From NCBI RefSeq assembly GCF_020715565.1, contig NZ_CP085839.1:1984001-2048000 (forward strand): a stretch of DNA of 64,000 nucleotides, written 5' to 3'. The notes under the pieces were generated by a model. The model ran no database searches, was not told the DNA's origin, and worked only from the letters and a program-made list of their open reading frames with translations. The DNA comes from Nocardioides sp. Kera G14 (GTDB lineage Bacteria > Actinomycetota > Actinomycetes > Propionibacteriales > Nocardioidaceae). The stretch's first letter is position 1, and the number at the start of each line of letters is the position of its first letter. Below are positions 50,879 to 60,574 of the stretch, piece after piece. The translations under genes were made by a program, and so were the position numbers.

Positions 50879-52038
50879 TGCTCAGCCGGCCCTCGTCGAT
50901 ACCCGCCCTGGACTCGGTGCGGTTCATCGGCGTACTGGCCGTGCTGCTGACGCACGTCGGCTTCAACGCCGGCACGTACACGACTGCCGGGGTCTTCGGG
51001 CATGTCGTGTCGCGGCTCGCGGTCGGCGTGTCGGTCTTCTTCGTCCTCTCAGGCTTCCTCCTGTCGCGTGAGTGGCTGGTGCGGGCGGCAGCCGGCGAGC
51101 CGGCCCCATCCGCACTTCGCTACTACTGGAAGCGGTTCTGGCGGATCTACCCTGCCTACCTCGTCACGGTCGCCGTCGTCATGGTCGCCTTCCCGGCCAA
51201 CCGTCACCTCGGGCTGCCCCGTTGGGTCAGCGCACTCACGATGGCAGACAGCTACAGCCGCCACACGCTCCCCGACGGCTTCACGCAGACTTGGAGCCTC
51301 GCGACCGAGGTCGGCTTCTACGCGCTCCTCCCGTTGATCATGGCCTTGATCGGCCGGCGGTTGGCGCGCTGGCGGATCGTGACGGTGCTCGTCCTCCTGA
51401 GCGCGATCAGCTTCTGGTGGATCGGCGACCTCTCGGGCCGGCTTCCACTCGCCGGCCGTCCTGCCGGCGAGTGGATCCCCGGTTACCTCTCGTGGTTCGC
51501 CGCGGGCATCGCATTGGCAGTCGTGCACACCGCCCCAGGACTCTTTCCCCGCACGGACCGCGCACTTCGTGGTCTCGGCCGCAGCCCCGGAGTCTGCTGG
51601 ACGCTTGTGCTCGCGGTGCTGTTCATCGCATCGAGTCAGCTGGCCGGCCCGTGGCTGCTGCTGCCCATGACGACCTCGGAGGCGCTCACGCGCCACGTGC
51701 TGTACCTCGTCACAGGCCTGTTGATCGTCATCCCCGCAGCGTTCGGCGACCCGGCGTCCCGCTGGGTCGCCCTCCTCTCACACCCATGGGCGCGACACCT
51801 GGGACACGTCTCCTACGGCATCTTCCTTGTCCATATGGCACTCCTGCAGTTCGCCATGTGGGTGTTCGGCTTCGCGCAGTTCCGCGGACACTTCGTCACG
51901 ATCACCCTCGTGGCCTTGGCTGCCTCGATCGTCGTCTCGGAGGCTCTTTACCGATTGGTCGAGCGCCCGTTCACGCGCTTCGGCCGACGCTCCGCGACCA
52001 TCCCGACCATGACTCCCAGCGCCCATAGAACCACGTAG
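50878..52038 (+). CDS. Acyltransferase 3 (OafA-type) membrane O-acyltransferase
   Basis: 386 residues with about ten helices. LDSVRFIGVLAVLLTHVGFNAG carries the family's Arg and catalytic His (LTHVGF), and VGVSVFFVLSGFLLSREW the FFxLSGF motif. It transfers acetyl or other acyl groups to sugars of surface polymers. The ATG overlaps the previous stop (TGATG), so it is coupled to the GT-C-like gene and probably modifies the same glycan. Its last 91 bp overlap the convergent aftD gene. Confidence 0.9.
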   Translation: MLSRPSSIPALDSVRFIGVLAVLLTHVGFNAGTYTTAGVFGHVVSRLAVGVSVFFVLSGFLLSREWLVRAAAGEPAPSALRYYWKRFWRIYPAYLVTVAVVMVAFPANRHLGLPRWVSALTMADSYSRHTLPDGFTQTWSLATEVGFYALLPLIMALIGRRLARWRIVTVLVLLSAISFWWIGDLSGRLPLAGRPAGEWIPGYLSWFAAGIALAVVHTAPGLFPRTDRALRGLGRSPGVCWTLVLAVLFIASSQLAGPWLLLPMTTSEALTRHVLYLVTGLLIVIPAAFGDPASRWVALLSHPWARHLGHVSYGIFLVHMALLQFAMWVFGFAQFRGHFVTITLVALAASIVVSEALYRLVERPFTRFGRRSATIPTMTPSAHRTT

Positions 52039-55000
52039 GCCGTCCAGGCCCAGGAGCCTGCCCACGCCCCGAAACTCCCCCAGGGATGCAGCGCATAGGC
52101 CAGACCCACGGCCAGGATCCCGGCCGCGATGAGACCCCACGCGACCTCATCCCTGCCGAGTCGCCGGCTGAGCACCGCGAGGCCGATGCCGACGACTGCG
52201 GCTGCCACGGCGGGCCAGCCTCCCATCAACCCGATGACCGACAGCCCCAGGCCCCCCACGACAGATGGTGGCCACGTGGCCTCACTCGACGGCGGCAGCA
52301 CGCCCGAACCCCAGCGGCGCCACAAGGTCAGCGCGAAGAGTAGGAGAAGCCCACATAGCCCGCCCGCAAGAGCCCATCGGTAGATCGAGTCAGGTGCGAA
52401 GGCCACGTGGACCGGCGTGCTGCTGCCATCTGCGAGCCACCCCTGTCGCCAGCCGTCCAGGATGATCGGCTTGAGCCGGTGTCCGCCCTGCGTCGCCTGC
52501 CACCCCGCGTTGGCGTTCTCCTGCTGATCGAGGATGACGGTGCCGGGCGAGGGCTCGATCGTGCGCGTGGTCGCAGTCGTGGCCCGACGCGACTCGTTCG
52601 CCGTCCCCACCAAGCTCACTCCAGCGTCCTGGACAGTCAACGAGAGGGGGATCAGCGTGTCGGTGGCATCGACCCGGATGTCGTTGGCGCCGGACTGGAG
52701 TGCGGCCGGACCGCAGAGTCTCGCAGGGACCTTTCGCATCGCGTACAGATCATCGGCCGAGGCGACCAAGCGCGTCTGGACGACTGCGGAGCCGACGTGG
52801 ACGTCGGGTCCGGACCCACAGCCCCAGTCCTTCTGCTCTGTGGAGGGTGCCAACGAGCGTGGCGGCAGGCCGCCCAACCGAAGGCGACTGATACCGACCG
52901 GGAGTTTGTGCCATGTCCCGGCGGCGTCCGTCCACGCAGCGTCCTGGCTGTCCGTCACCTCGATCTGGAGCCGGTCGGTCGTGATCGGCTCCGGGAGGGT
53001 TGCCAAGCCCTTGCCGTCGAGCGTCACGTCCACCGACCCCCCGGGCCAACGCAGTTGGAGCGCGGTCGGTTTGCGGGCCGGAGCCAGCTTGGCGAGGGCC
53101 GCGGTGACCGAGGTGATCCTCCGCTCGCCCAGCCAGTGCACGTCGACGGTCGGGCTCGGATCGTCGACGGCAGCCATCCAGGTGCTCGTGGGCCGACCGT
53201 CCAGAGCCGCCACGACCGAGGCGCGCGCATCCGGCACCCCGGACGAGGATGCGGAGGCACCAATCAGGAAGCCGCTCTGCAGTCGCTCTGTCAGTGCTGC
53301 ACCAGGCCTGGCTTGGACCGTCAGGCTGCCGGAGTAAGACGTGGGTAGCGCCGCGGAAGGAAGCGTGACGACTCGCTCGAAGCCTGTCGGCTCCTCCGAG
53401 GCGTGGGCGCGCTCAGCGACGCACGAGGTCCGTGTCCCCCGGGTGACACACCCCGTGCGGTCGTCATGAAGGGCACGCAGCAGGATGGTGTCCGGAGCTC
53501 CCCAGGTCGACGGGATCGTGGGAAGGACCAACTCACGCCGTATGTCGACGCCGGCAAGGGATACGTCCGCGAGGGCGAGCTTCTCCCCCTCCACCCCTCT
53601 GATCTCGAGCCACGTGGTGTCGCCATTGGGAAGCGAGACACGGTGGGTCGCACCGGCCGTGAAACGCACCGGCGCGCCAGTTCCCGCAGCTGTCCGCACG
53701 CGGACGGCTGTCGAGCTCTCACCCCCGAGGCCAAGAGTGATGCTCACATCGTTCGCCGAGACCGTGCGGCCGAGGTTCACCCGCCACCACGGCACGCCCA
53801 CGGTGGTCCCTGAAACCCACTGGGTCCCGGGATCGCCGTCGATCGCGGCGAAGGGCAGTTCGCCTGGCTCGGCACCGCCGTACTCGGTCGCATCCGATGC
53901 GGACGAGGACGCCGCGATCGAACGTGCCCCGATGAGTTTCGCCGTTGTTCTCCAGGCGGTGCCACCACTGATGGCGTAGTCCTGCACCCGGTTTCCGGTA
54001 CGCCGGACGTCGCCGGGTGTGCGCACTGCCGATGCCGCCTCGTGGATCTGGCCGAACCCGCGCTCACGGTCGAGTAGGCCGTCGGTGAGGATCATTGGCC
54101 CGGTGGGGACGGCGGCGTCGCTCGCTGCCAGATCACTGCCGAGAACGGCCGGCGCGTCGGTGAGCACCCCCGCATCGACGGCATCGAGGAGATCCTCGGG
54201 TCCGCCGATGACGACGGGAGCCTTGTCTGCGGAGACCAACTGCTGCGCACCGTCGACCGCATAGATCTCGAGTGCCTGCCGATGACGTGCGAGCCCGGCA
54301 TCGATGACAAGGCGTCCCTCATCGGACTTCACGACTGGGTCACCACCGACGTCAGGCCCGAATGCCTTCAGCAGATGGATCCCGGGCGAGCCGCTCAGCG
54401 CCTGCGTCACGTAGGCGTCGTCTGGCGTGTCGAAGGATGGCTGCAAGTCGTTGCGGACCACGAGGAGACCGACACCGGCGCGGCGCAGGTAGTTGGCAAG
54501 GCCGTCGGACGGCGTGCCTTGCGCCAGCCTGGTCTCCACGGCGTCGAGCATGCGGATATTGCCCGCCGGTGCAAGCGGGACAGCATTGCGCACCGCCCAG
54601 TCCTTCGCATCGAGGTATTGCATCGGCTCATCATCCGGCGAGCCCCAGAGGTAGTGCCCGAATGAGGAGCCCGGAAGCAACAAGGCGACGCCGCGATGCT
54701 GTTCGTTCACCCAGGTCGCTGCTTGACTCCAGTATGCCGGCGTCGACTGGACCGGGTTGAGTGGCGCCAGTCGGCCCGTCCATGCGGGCATCGCCGCAGC
54801 AAAGGCGGCGAGGCAGACGAGACCCGCGACGCCAACGCCCGGCGCCAGGAGGCCGGCACGCCTTCCCAGGCGAAGCTCGATCCGCCTGCGAGACCGCAGG
54901 GCCACATCGACACTGATTCCCAGCCCGACGACGAGCGGCAGTCGCACGATGGGGTCGAACTTGTGCAGGTTGCGAATCGGTGCAAGGGCACCGTCGAGCA

Positions 55001-56015
55001 GGCCGCGTAGGGAGCCGTCGCCCCATCCATGGGCACCGGTCGAATGCCCGAGGGTCACGAGTACGAGTCCGCAGAGAAGCGAGACGACCAGGAATAGTCT
55101 GTGCCTCTGTTGCCGATGCACGATGCCGATCAGGCCGAGTCCAACCAACACCGCACTATCGAGAGCGAGGAACCCGACGGTGATCATCTCATGGCCGCCC
55201 CGCCACGTGCTGTCGAGATAGGCGACCCAGTCGGTGGTGCCTCGCAACGCATCGACGACGTTGTTGGCGAAGGTCGTGGTATCGGCGCTTTCGATGAAGT
55301 CCAGGAAGGGCGGCGAGTAGGCGCCGAGGAGGACGAGCGGCAAGAGCCACCATGCCGTACCGAGGATGGTGAAGAGCGTCCACCACCCAAGAAGAGGCAG
55401 ACGTCGGGGACCACGGCCGCGGGTCAACAGCCAGATCACTCCGAGAGGCAGGACAGCCGCGGTCGCTGCAGCGTTGATGCCTCCCGCCGTCGCCACCGCG
55501 AGCCCCGCCCAGAAGCCAGCACGCCGGACAGACCCTGCCTGCGAGCCGATGACCAGCGGGAGGAGCACCCACGGTGCGATCGCGAGGGTCCATGCCTCGC
55601 TCGAGATGGGGCCGATCTTGGTGAGCAGGGCGGGGGACAGGGCATACGCAAAGCCGGCGATGAGCACGGAGGCGTCCCGGCGGGCACCGAGCGCCCGCGT
55701 GACGAGGGAAGATCCGACGAAGGCGACGCCCAGGACGGCTGCGTACCAGAGCCGCTGGACCACCCAACCGGGAAGGCCCACGAGGTGTCCGACCACGAAG
55801 AACGGGCCCGTCGGCCAGATGTACCCATAGGCCTGGTCCTGTAACTGCCCGAAGGATGTCGAGTCGTCCCACAGGTGCAAGGCACGATGGAGGAACTCCA
55901 CCGGTGAGACCGCAAGGTCGAACTTCGTGTCGGAGACGAGTAGTCCTGGCGACTGGATGAAGGCCAGTCCGAGAAGGAGTGAGCAGGAGGCGACGAGACG
56001 AAGCCGGAGGCGCAC
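51948..56015 (-). CDS. aftD: AftD-like alpha-(1->3)-arabinofuranosyltransferase
   Basis: 1355 residues, the size of AftD. The first outside loop has SDTKFDLAVSPVEFLHRALHLWD, with the GT-C acidic residues. About twelve helices fill the first 430 residues. The middle is a large extracytoplasmic region with discoidin/carbohydrate-binding-like modules (EYGGAEPGELPFAAIDGDPGTQWVS in part), and four helices end the protein. Mycobacterial AftD adds arabinofuranose branches to arabinogalactan and lipoarabinomannan. TATGGT (56022-56027, minus strand) lies six bases from the GTG at 56015. The acceptor here is unknown. Confidence 0.88.
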   Translation of the reverse strand: MRLRLRLVASCSLLLGLAFIQSPGLLVSDTKFDLAVSPVEFLHRALHLWDDSTSFGQLQDQAYGYIWPTGPFFVVGHLVGLPGWVVQRLWYAAVLGVAFVGSSLVTRALGARRDASVLIAGFAYALSPALLTKIGPISSEAWTLAIAPWVLLPLVIGSQAGSVRRAGFWAGLAVATAGGINAAATAAVLPLGVIWLLTRGRGPRRLPLLGWWTLFTILGTAWWLLPLVLLGAYSPPFLDFIESADTTTFANNVVDALRGTTDWVAYLDSTWRGGHEMITVGFLALDSAVLVGLGLIGIVHRQQRHRLFLVVSLLCGLVLVTLGHSTGAHGWGDGSLRGLLDGALAPIRNLHKFDPIVRLPLVVGLGISVDVALRSRRRIELRLGRRAGLLAPGVGVAGLVCLAAFAAAMPAWTGRLAPLNPVQSTPAYWSQAATWVNEQHRGVALLLPGSSFGHYLWGSPDDEPMQYLDAKDWAVRNAVPLAPAGNIRMLDAVETRLAQGTPSDGLANYLRRAGVGLLVVRNDLQPSFDTPDDAYVTQALSGSPGIHLLKAFGPDVGGDPVVKSDEGRLVIDAGLARHRQALEIYAVDGAQQLVSADKAPVVIGGPEDLLDAVDAGVLTDAPAVLGSDLAASDAAVPTGPMILTDGLLDRERGFGQIHEAASAVRTPGDVRRTGNRVQDYAISGGTAWRTTAKLIGARSIAASSSASDATEYGGAEPGELPFAAIDGDPGTQWVSGTTVGVPWWRVNLGRTVSANDVSITLGLGGESSTAVRVRTAAGTGAPVRFTAGATHRVSLPNGDTTWLEIRGVEGEKLALADVSLAGVDIRRELVLPTIPSTWGAPDTILLRALHDDRTGCVTRGTRTSCVAERAHASEEPTGFERVVTLPSAALPTSYSGSLTVQARPGAALTERLQSGFLIGASASSSGVPDARASVVAALDGRPTSTWMAAVDDPSPTVDVHWLGERRITSVTAALAKLAPARKPTALQLRWPGGSVDVTLDGKGLATLPEPITTDRLQIEVTDSQDAAWTDAAGTWHKLPVGISRLRLGGLPPRSLAPSTEQKDWGCGSGPDVHVGSAVVQTRLVASADDLYAMRKVPARLCGPAALQSGANDIRVDATDTLIPLSLTVQDAGVSLVGTANESRRATTATTRTIEPSPGTVILDQQENANAGWQATQGGHRLKPIILDGWRQGWLADGSSTPVHVAFAPDSIYRWALAGGLCGLLLLFALTLWRRWGSGVLPPSSEATWPPSVVGGLGLSVIGLMGGWPAVAAAVVGIGLAVLSRRLGRDEVAWGLIAAGILAVGLAYALHPWGSFGAWAGSWAWTAYVVLWALGVMVGMVAERRPKRVNGRSTNR

Positions 56016-56021
56016 CGGCGC

Positions 56022-56027
56022 ACCATA
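56022..56027 (-). promoter_or_regulatory. Candidate -10 box of aftD
   Basis: Minus-strand TATGGT six bases upstream of the GTG at 56015. Confidence 0.4.
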
Positions 56028-56076
56028 CCCGAGTCCGAAGTCCGGTCCGGAATGTGCGCGATCTCACGGTCGGACC

Positions 56077-56082
56077 TACGCT
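56077..56082 (+). promoter_or_regulatory. Candidate -10 box of the GT4 gene
   Basis: TACGCT six bases upstream of the GTG at 56089. It supports that start over GTG 56131. Confidence 0.4.
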
Positions 56083-56088
56083 TATCAA

Positions 56089-57240
56089 GTGGGTCCTTGG
56101 GGAGGGACGGCCGTCAAGGGCCGTCAGATCGTGATGCTGAGCTGGCGTGACACCGCCAACCCTGAGGGCGGCGGAGCCGAAATGTATCTCGAGCAGGTCG
56201 CCCATGGCCTGCGCGGCCGCGGCGATCGCGTCACCGTCTTCACGGCCGCCTACCCGGGTGCGGCGCCCGACGAGACCGTCGACGGCATCCGGTTCGTCCG
56301 CCGCGGAGGCAAGCTGAGCGTCTATCTCTGGGGCATGTGGCTGCTTCTCACCGGTCGACTCGGCCGGCCCGACGTTGTGGTCGACGTGCAGAACGGCCTG
56401 CCGTTCTTCAGCCGGCTCGTCACCCGCCGCCCGGTCGTCGTGCTGGTCCACCACGTCCACCGCGAGCAGTGGCCCGTCGTCTACCCCGGCCTCAAGGGTC
56501 GCGTCGGGTGGTGGCTCGAGTCCAGCGTCGCGCCGCGGCTCTACCGGCACTGTCAGTACATCGCCGTCTCCCGTGCCACGCGGGACGAGCTCGTCGGCCT
56601 GGGCGTCTCCGGCTCACGGATCGCGGTCGTCCACAACGGCGCCGAGCGTCTCCCCGACGTGGCTCCGACCAAGTCCGGCCAGCCGTCGATCTGCGTGGTC
56701 GGCCGCCTCGTCCCGCACAAGCGGGTCGAGCTCGCCGTCGACGCGGTGAACGCCCTGCGGGCGGAGTTCCCGGAGCTGACGCTCACCATTGTCGGCGACG
56801 GCTGGTGGGCCGACGAGCTCAAGGCGTACGCCGACCAACACTCCGAGCCGGGCGCGGTGACATTCCTCGGCCACGTCGGGGAGTCCGTCAAGGAGTCCGT
56901 CTACGAGTGCTCGTGGGTGATGGCCGTGCCGTCCCTGAAGGAGGGCTGGGGCCTCGTCATCACCGAGGCCGCCGGTCGGCGCACCCCGTCGATCGCCTTC
57001 CGCTCCGCCGGTGGCACAACCGAGTCGATCATGGACGGCGTCTCGGGGCTGCTCGTCGCGGATCCGGCGGAGTTCACGCGCCGTCTGGGCGACGTACTGC
57101 GGGACGAGGTACTCCGCAAGGAGCTCGCCGAAGGTGCATGGTGGCACGCGGCCGGTCACACGTGGGAGCAGTCCCAGATGAACTTCGCGGCGGTGCTCGA
57201 CTCCGCCGGAGCGGGCCGAGTCATCGCCGCGAGTGACTGA
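56089..57240 (+). CDS. GT4-family glycosyltransferase
   Basis: 383 residues, GT-B fold. The N-terminus has IVMLSWRDTANPEGGGAEMY, the nucleotide-sugar part ICVVGRLVPHKRVELAVDA, and the retaining-enzyme motif EGWGLVITEAAG with the two Glu. It would add a sugar from a nucleotide donor on the cytoplasmic side. It is divergent from aftD, 73 bp away, so a shared glycan pathway is likely. Confidence 0.9.
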   Translation: MGPWGGTAVKGRQIVMLSWRDTANPEGGGAEMYLEQVAHGLRGRGDRVTVFTAAYPGAAPDETVDGIRFVRRGGKLSVYLWGMWLLLTGRLGRPDVVVDVQNGLPFFSRLVTRRPVVVLVHHVHREQWPVVYPGLKGRVGWWLESSVAPRLYRHCQYIAVSRATRDELVGLGVSGSRIAVVHNGAERLPDVAPTKSGQPSICVVGRLVPHKRVELAVDAVNALRAEFPELTLTIVGDGWWADELKAYADQHSEPGAVTFLGHVGESVKESVYECSWVMAVPSLKEGWGLVITEAAGRRTPSIAFRSAGGTTESIMDGVSGLLVADPAEFTRRLGDVLRDEVLRKELAEGAWWHAAGHTWEQSQMNFAAVLDSAGAGRVIAASD

Positions 57241-57255
57241 GTCTGCGAGTGCGGC

Positions 57256-57426
57256 TCAGTTGCCAGACGTGCTGCCGTAGCTGATCGTCGTCGCCTGCGA
57301 AACGTCGCCAGAGTGCGATGGAGCGGACTCGACAGTGCTGTTCACCAGGCCGACGACCGTGACCGCCGCGACTGCGCCGCCAGCGATGATGCTGCCGACC
57401 GTTGCCAAAAAACCGAAACCGAACAT
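57256..57426 (-). CDS. DUF2613-like small membrane protein
   Basis: 56 residues: MFGFGFLATVGSIIAGGAVAAVTVVGLV, one membrane helix, then a Ser/Thr-rich outside tail ending ISYGSTSGN. This is the layout of DUF2613, whose mycobacterial gene lies next to aftD. GGGAGGAGGG upstream of the ATG is a very strong ribosome-binding site. It is 16 bp downstream of the AftD-like membrane protein gene on the same strand. Confidence 0.75.
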   Translation of the reverse strand: MFGFGFLATVGSIIAGGAVAAVTVVGLVNSTVESAPSHSGDVSQATTISYGSTSGN

Positions 57427-57442
57427 CGGTCCCTCCTCCCAA

Positions 57443-59191
57443 TCAGTCCCGGAGCCTAGCAGGCTGATGGCGTCCTGTGGCCATCCTCACACTTCTGCCT
57501 GCCGCACGTGCCGCGCCGCATCCCACCACCAGCAGGAAAGCGATCCATGCCAGGCCCTGGGCGACTCGCGCGGGCATGCCCGCGGACGGGACCTGGACGA
57601 GCCCGTCCAGGCGGATGATGCGCAGAAGCGGGCCGTCATGAACCACGCTGCCCGCCACCTCAGGGACGTCGCCACCGGCGTCGTTCTCGCTGACCACCCA
57701 TCCGATGCCGGCGCGTCGCAGGGCGATCGCCCGTGCGTCAGGCGTCGACTCCCCCAGCGCCGCGCGCGCCGCTCGGGCCGCCGGGTCCTCCCCCGGTACG
57801 CCGACACCGTCGACCACCAGGTCGTCATCGAGCGTCACGTCGACGGCCAGCACCCGCGCGAGCGGGTCGATCACAGGCTGGCCGCCGTTCCACGCCGGCG
57901 CCCGGTAGTTGCTCAGCGGCACCAGCAGCGCGGCGCCGTGACCGGAGGCGACCCGAGCCCGCGCGGCGAGCCACTCCGCGGGATAGTGCGCAGCGCGCAG
58001 GGACCCGCCGAGCCCCCAGGCAGCATCCGTCATGAGGGCGACAGGAGCTGCGACGACGGCCAGCGCCAGGGCACCGGCGGCGAGACGTTGCGGCGCCCAG
58101 GCGCAGAGGCGCTCCACCGCCGCGGCGACGATGCCGACGGTCAACGGAAGGGCGAGTGCAAGCTCGCGAGTGCCGTCCCGCAGCAGAGCGCCACCAGGGA
58201 CCCAGCCGCCCAGATCCGCCAGCACACCGGGCACGGCCCAGCTGACCACGGCGACACCGACGCCCACCGACCACAGCACGACCAGAGCACCGCCCTGCCG
58301 AGGACCTGACGCGCGCCACCATCGCCGCCCGCCGGCCACCACGGCGAGGACGAGGAGCAGCAGGCCGAACCACGGCAGCACCCCGTGCCGTGAGTCGGGA
58401 ACGACGTCGCCGTTCCAGATGCCACCGAGCGTCAGCGCCGCCAACGGTCCCGGGAGTCCGTCGCCCGAGGTCGCGAAGGCGCGGTAGCCCGCAGCATCGG
58501 CCGCAGCCGCCGCATGGACGAAGCCCGCCACGATCCACGGGGCGTTCGCCGCGGCGACCGCAGCGACGAGAACGGCCGTGCGACGCCAGGCGCCTCTGCC
58601 GCGCCCTCCCCCTGCCAGTGCGGTGATGAGCAGCGTGGCCCCGCTCACGAGACCGGCGTTGGCGCTCAAGCTGCCGAGGACGAGCACGAGCAGCGCCCAG
58701 CCGGGCAGCGTGCCTCTGGCAGCGACGCACCGACCGGCGATCACCAGCCACGGCACCGCCGCATAGCCGAGCAACACGGGCCAGTGGCCCATCCCGAGCC
58801 GCTCGACGACGAAGGGGTTCCAGATCGCGACGCTGGCCACCGCCAGCCGAGGAGCGGTACGTCCACCGACCAGTGCCGCCGCGCCGAGACCCGCGCCCAC
58901 CAGCGACCCGAGCAGCACGAGCTTCTGGATCAGCATGGCGGGGATCACCTCGTCGAGCGCGGCGATGACGGCATCAGAGGGCACCGCCCTCGGCAAGGCG
59001 GAGCCGAGGCCGAGCACATCGGCCCGGCCCAGAGCGAGATCGGGCACCCACACCATGTCGCGATGCAGCACGTAACCGGGGCCGAGGGCGGGACCGAGCA
59101 GCATCACCGACAGCAGGAGGCTCCAGAGCAGAGACCAGAGGAGTGGGCCGCAGCCCTTCCCGACGCCCGCTCGACGACCCAGCCCGCTCAC
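57443..59191 (-). CDS. Short AftD-like GT-C membrane protein
   Basis: 582 residues with about twelve helices. The first loop VLHRDMVWVPDLALG and the C-terminal outside part (ALLVPLSNYRAPAWNGG ... LRRAGIGWVVSENDAGG) parallel the matching regions of the 1355-residue AftD nearby (GVALLLPGSSFGHYLWG ... LRRAGVGLLVVRNDL), but the carbohydrate-binding modules are missing. I read it as a compact paralogue of the AftD core. TAATGT lies seven bases before the GTG on the minus strand. Confidence 0.72.
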   Translation of the reverse strand: MSGLGRRAGVGKGCGPLLWSLLWSLLLSVMLLGPALGPGYVLHRDMVWVPDLALGRADVLGLGSALPRAVPSDAVIAALDEVIPAMLIQKLVLLGSLVGAGLGAAALVGGRTAPRLAVASVAIWNPFVVERLGMGHWPVLLGYAAVPWLVIAGRCVAARGTLPGWALLVLVLGSLSANAGLVSGATLLITALAGGGRGRGAWRRTAVLVAAVAAANAPWIVAGFVHAAAAADAAGYRAFATSGDGLPGPLAALTLGGIWNGDVVPDSRHGVLPWFGLLLLVLAVVAGGRRWWRASGPRQGGALVVLWSVGVGVAVVSWAVPGVLADLGGWVPGGALLRDGTRELALALPLTVGIVAAAVERLCAWAPQRLAAGALALAVVAAPVALMTDAAWGLGGSLRAAHYPAEWLAARARVASGHGAALLVPLSNYRAPAWNGGQPVIDPLARVLAVDVTLDDDLVVDGVGVPGEDPAARAARAALGESTPDARAIALRRAGIGWVVSENDAGGDVPEVAGSVVHDGPLLRIIRLDGLVQVPSAGMPARVAQGLAWIAFLLVVGCGAARAAGRSVRMATGRHQPARLRD

Positions 59192-59198
59192 GCGGTGA

Positions 59199-59204
59199 AC
59201 ATTA
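59199..59204 (-). promoter_or_regulatory. Candidate -10 box of the AftD-like gene
   Basis: Minus-strand TAATGT seven bases upstream of the GTG at 59191. Confidence 0.4.
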
Positions 59205-59258
59205 GGTCAGCGTCGTGGGCACACACGCGGCGACGGCGCCGTCCCCTGCCCGGTGCCT

Positions 59259-59264
59259 TAGGCT
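59259..59264 (+). promoter_or_regulatory. Candidate -10 box of the flippase gene
   Basis: TAGGCT eight bases upstream of the GTG at 59273. Confidence 0.4.
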
Positions 59265-59272
59265 CACGCATC

Positions 59273-60574
59273 GTGACGACTACCGACGTGCGGCCCTCCG
59301 GCCTACGTCGCCTGCTGGAGAGCGGCGGGCTGATCGCAGTGGCAATCGTCGTCATGAACATGTCGACGTACGGCTTCCAGATGGTGGCGGCGCGCCTCGT
59401 CGGTCCCGAGGAGTACGGCTCGATCGCGAGCCTGCTCGCGATCCAGCTCGTCTCCTCCGTCCTCCAGCTCGGTCTCCAGGCGACGGCGGCCCGACGGATC
59501 GCCGCGGCGCCCGACGACGTCGCCGAGGTCGAGCACGGCATCCTCAGGCTGGGATGGCGGGCGGCCGGCGCGCTGACCCTGGTGCTGCTCGCCCTGTCGC
59601 CGCTGATCAGCCACCTCCTGCACCTCCAGAGCCTCTATCCCGCCCTGCTTCTCGCGGTCGGCGCGCTGCCGATGAACGTGCAGGGCGCACAGTGCGGGAT
59701 CCTGCAGGGCGAGCGGCGGTGGGGAGCACTCGCGCTGGTCTACCTCGCCGCCGGCGTGCCTCGTCTCGCCATCGGCGCGATCGCGCTGTCAGTCCGGGCC
59801 ACGGAGGGCGCCGGCATGGCGGCCGTCGCGCTCGGCTGGATCGCGCCGTGCGCGGTCGGCTGGTGGTTCCTCAGCCGCGGCCGGCACGCGCGACCCCGAC
59901 GAGGGGGACGATCGGTCGCCCAACGCCAGCTCGCCACCGAGGTCGCGCACAGCTCCCTCGCACTCCTCGGCTTCTTCGCTCTCTCCAACATCGACATCGT
60001 GATGAGCCGGCACATCCTCACTCCCCACGGCTCCGGCCTGTACGCCGGCGGCCTGATCCTCACCAAGGCGGTGCTGTTCCTCCCGCAGTTCGTGTCGATC
60101 GTGGCCTTTCCCGCCATGTCGACGCCGGCCGAGCGCCGCACGGTGATGCTCCGCGCGCTCGGCATGGTGGCCGTCGTCGGGGCCGGCTCGCTGGTCGGCT
60201 CCGTCGTGCTGGCCGACGTCGCGATGGTCTTCGTCGGCGGCTCGGACTACGACCCGATCCGGAGCCGACTGTGGCAGTTCGCGGCGCTGGGCATGCTGCT
60301 CGCGGCCCTCCAGCTCCTCGTGTACTCCGTCCTGGCCCGCCAAAGCCGTCGCTCGGCGTGGTTCATCTGGGCGGCCGTCATCGTGATGGGCCTGGTCGGC
60401 TGGTGGCGAATCTCGTCGATGGCGGAGCTGCTGGCACTCGCGACCGCCACCGACGCCGTGCTCTTCGTCGTCCTGTTCGGCATGAGTCTGTGGACGATGC
60501 GCGCCGACAGCACGGAGAGCCCCTCAGTGGGCGGCGTCGTGCCAACTGCGCCCGGTGCCGACACTCACGTCTAG
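59273..60574 (+). CDS. Wzx/MATE-like polysaccharide flippase
   Basis: 433 residues with about twelve helices, in the MOP superfamily (oligosaccharide flippases). The N-terminus GLIAVAIVVMNMSTYGFQMVAARLVGPEEYGSIASL in outline is the typical first two helices and the GPxxYG loop. It would turn lipid-linked glycans to the outside for the GT-C enzymes nearby. It is divergent from the AftD-like gene, and its last 51 bp overlap polA. Confidence 0.85.
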   Translation: MTTTDVRPSGLRRLLESGGLIAVAIVVMNMSTYGFQMVAARLVGPEEYGSIASLLAIQLVSSVLQLGLQATAARRIAAAPDDVAEVEHGILRLGWRAAGALTLVLLALSPLISHLLHLQSLYPALLLAVGALPMNVQGAQCGILQGERRWGALALVYLAAGVPRLAIGAIALSVRATEGAGMAAVALGWIAPCAVGWWFLSRGRHARPRRGGRSVAQRQLATEVAHSSLALLGFFALSNIDIVMSRHILTPHGSGLYAGGLILTKAVLFLPQFVSIVAFPAMSTPAERRTVMLRALGMVAVVGAGSLVGSVVLADVAMVFVGGSDYDPIRSRLWQFAALGMLLAALQLLVYSVLARQSRRSAWFIWAAVIVMGLVGWWRISSMAELLALATATDAVLFVVLFGMSLWTMRADSTESPSVGGVVPTAPGADTHV

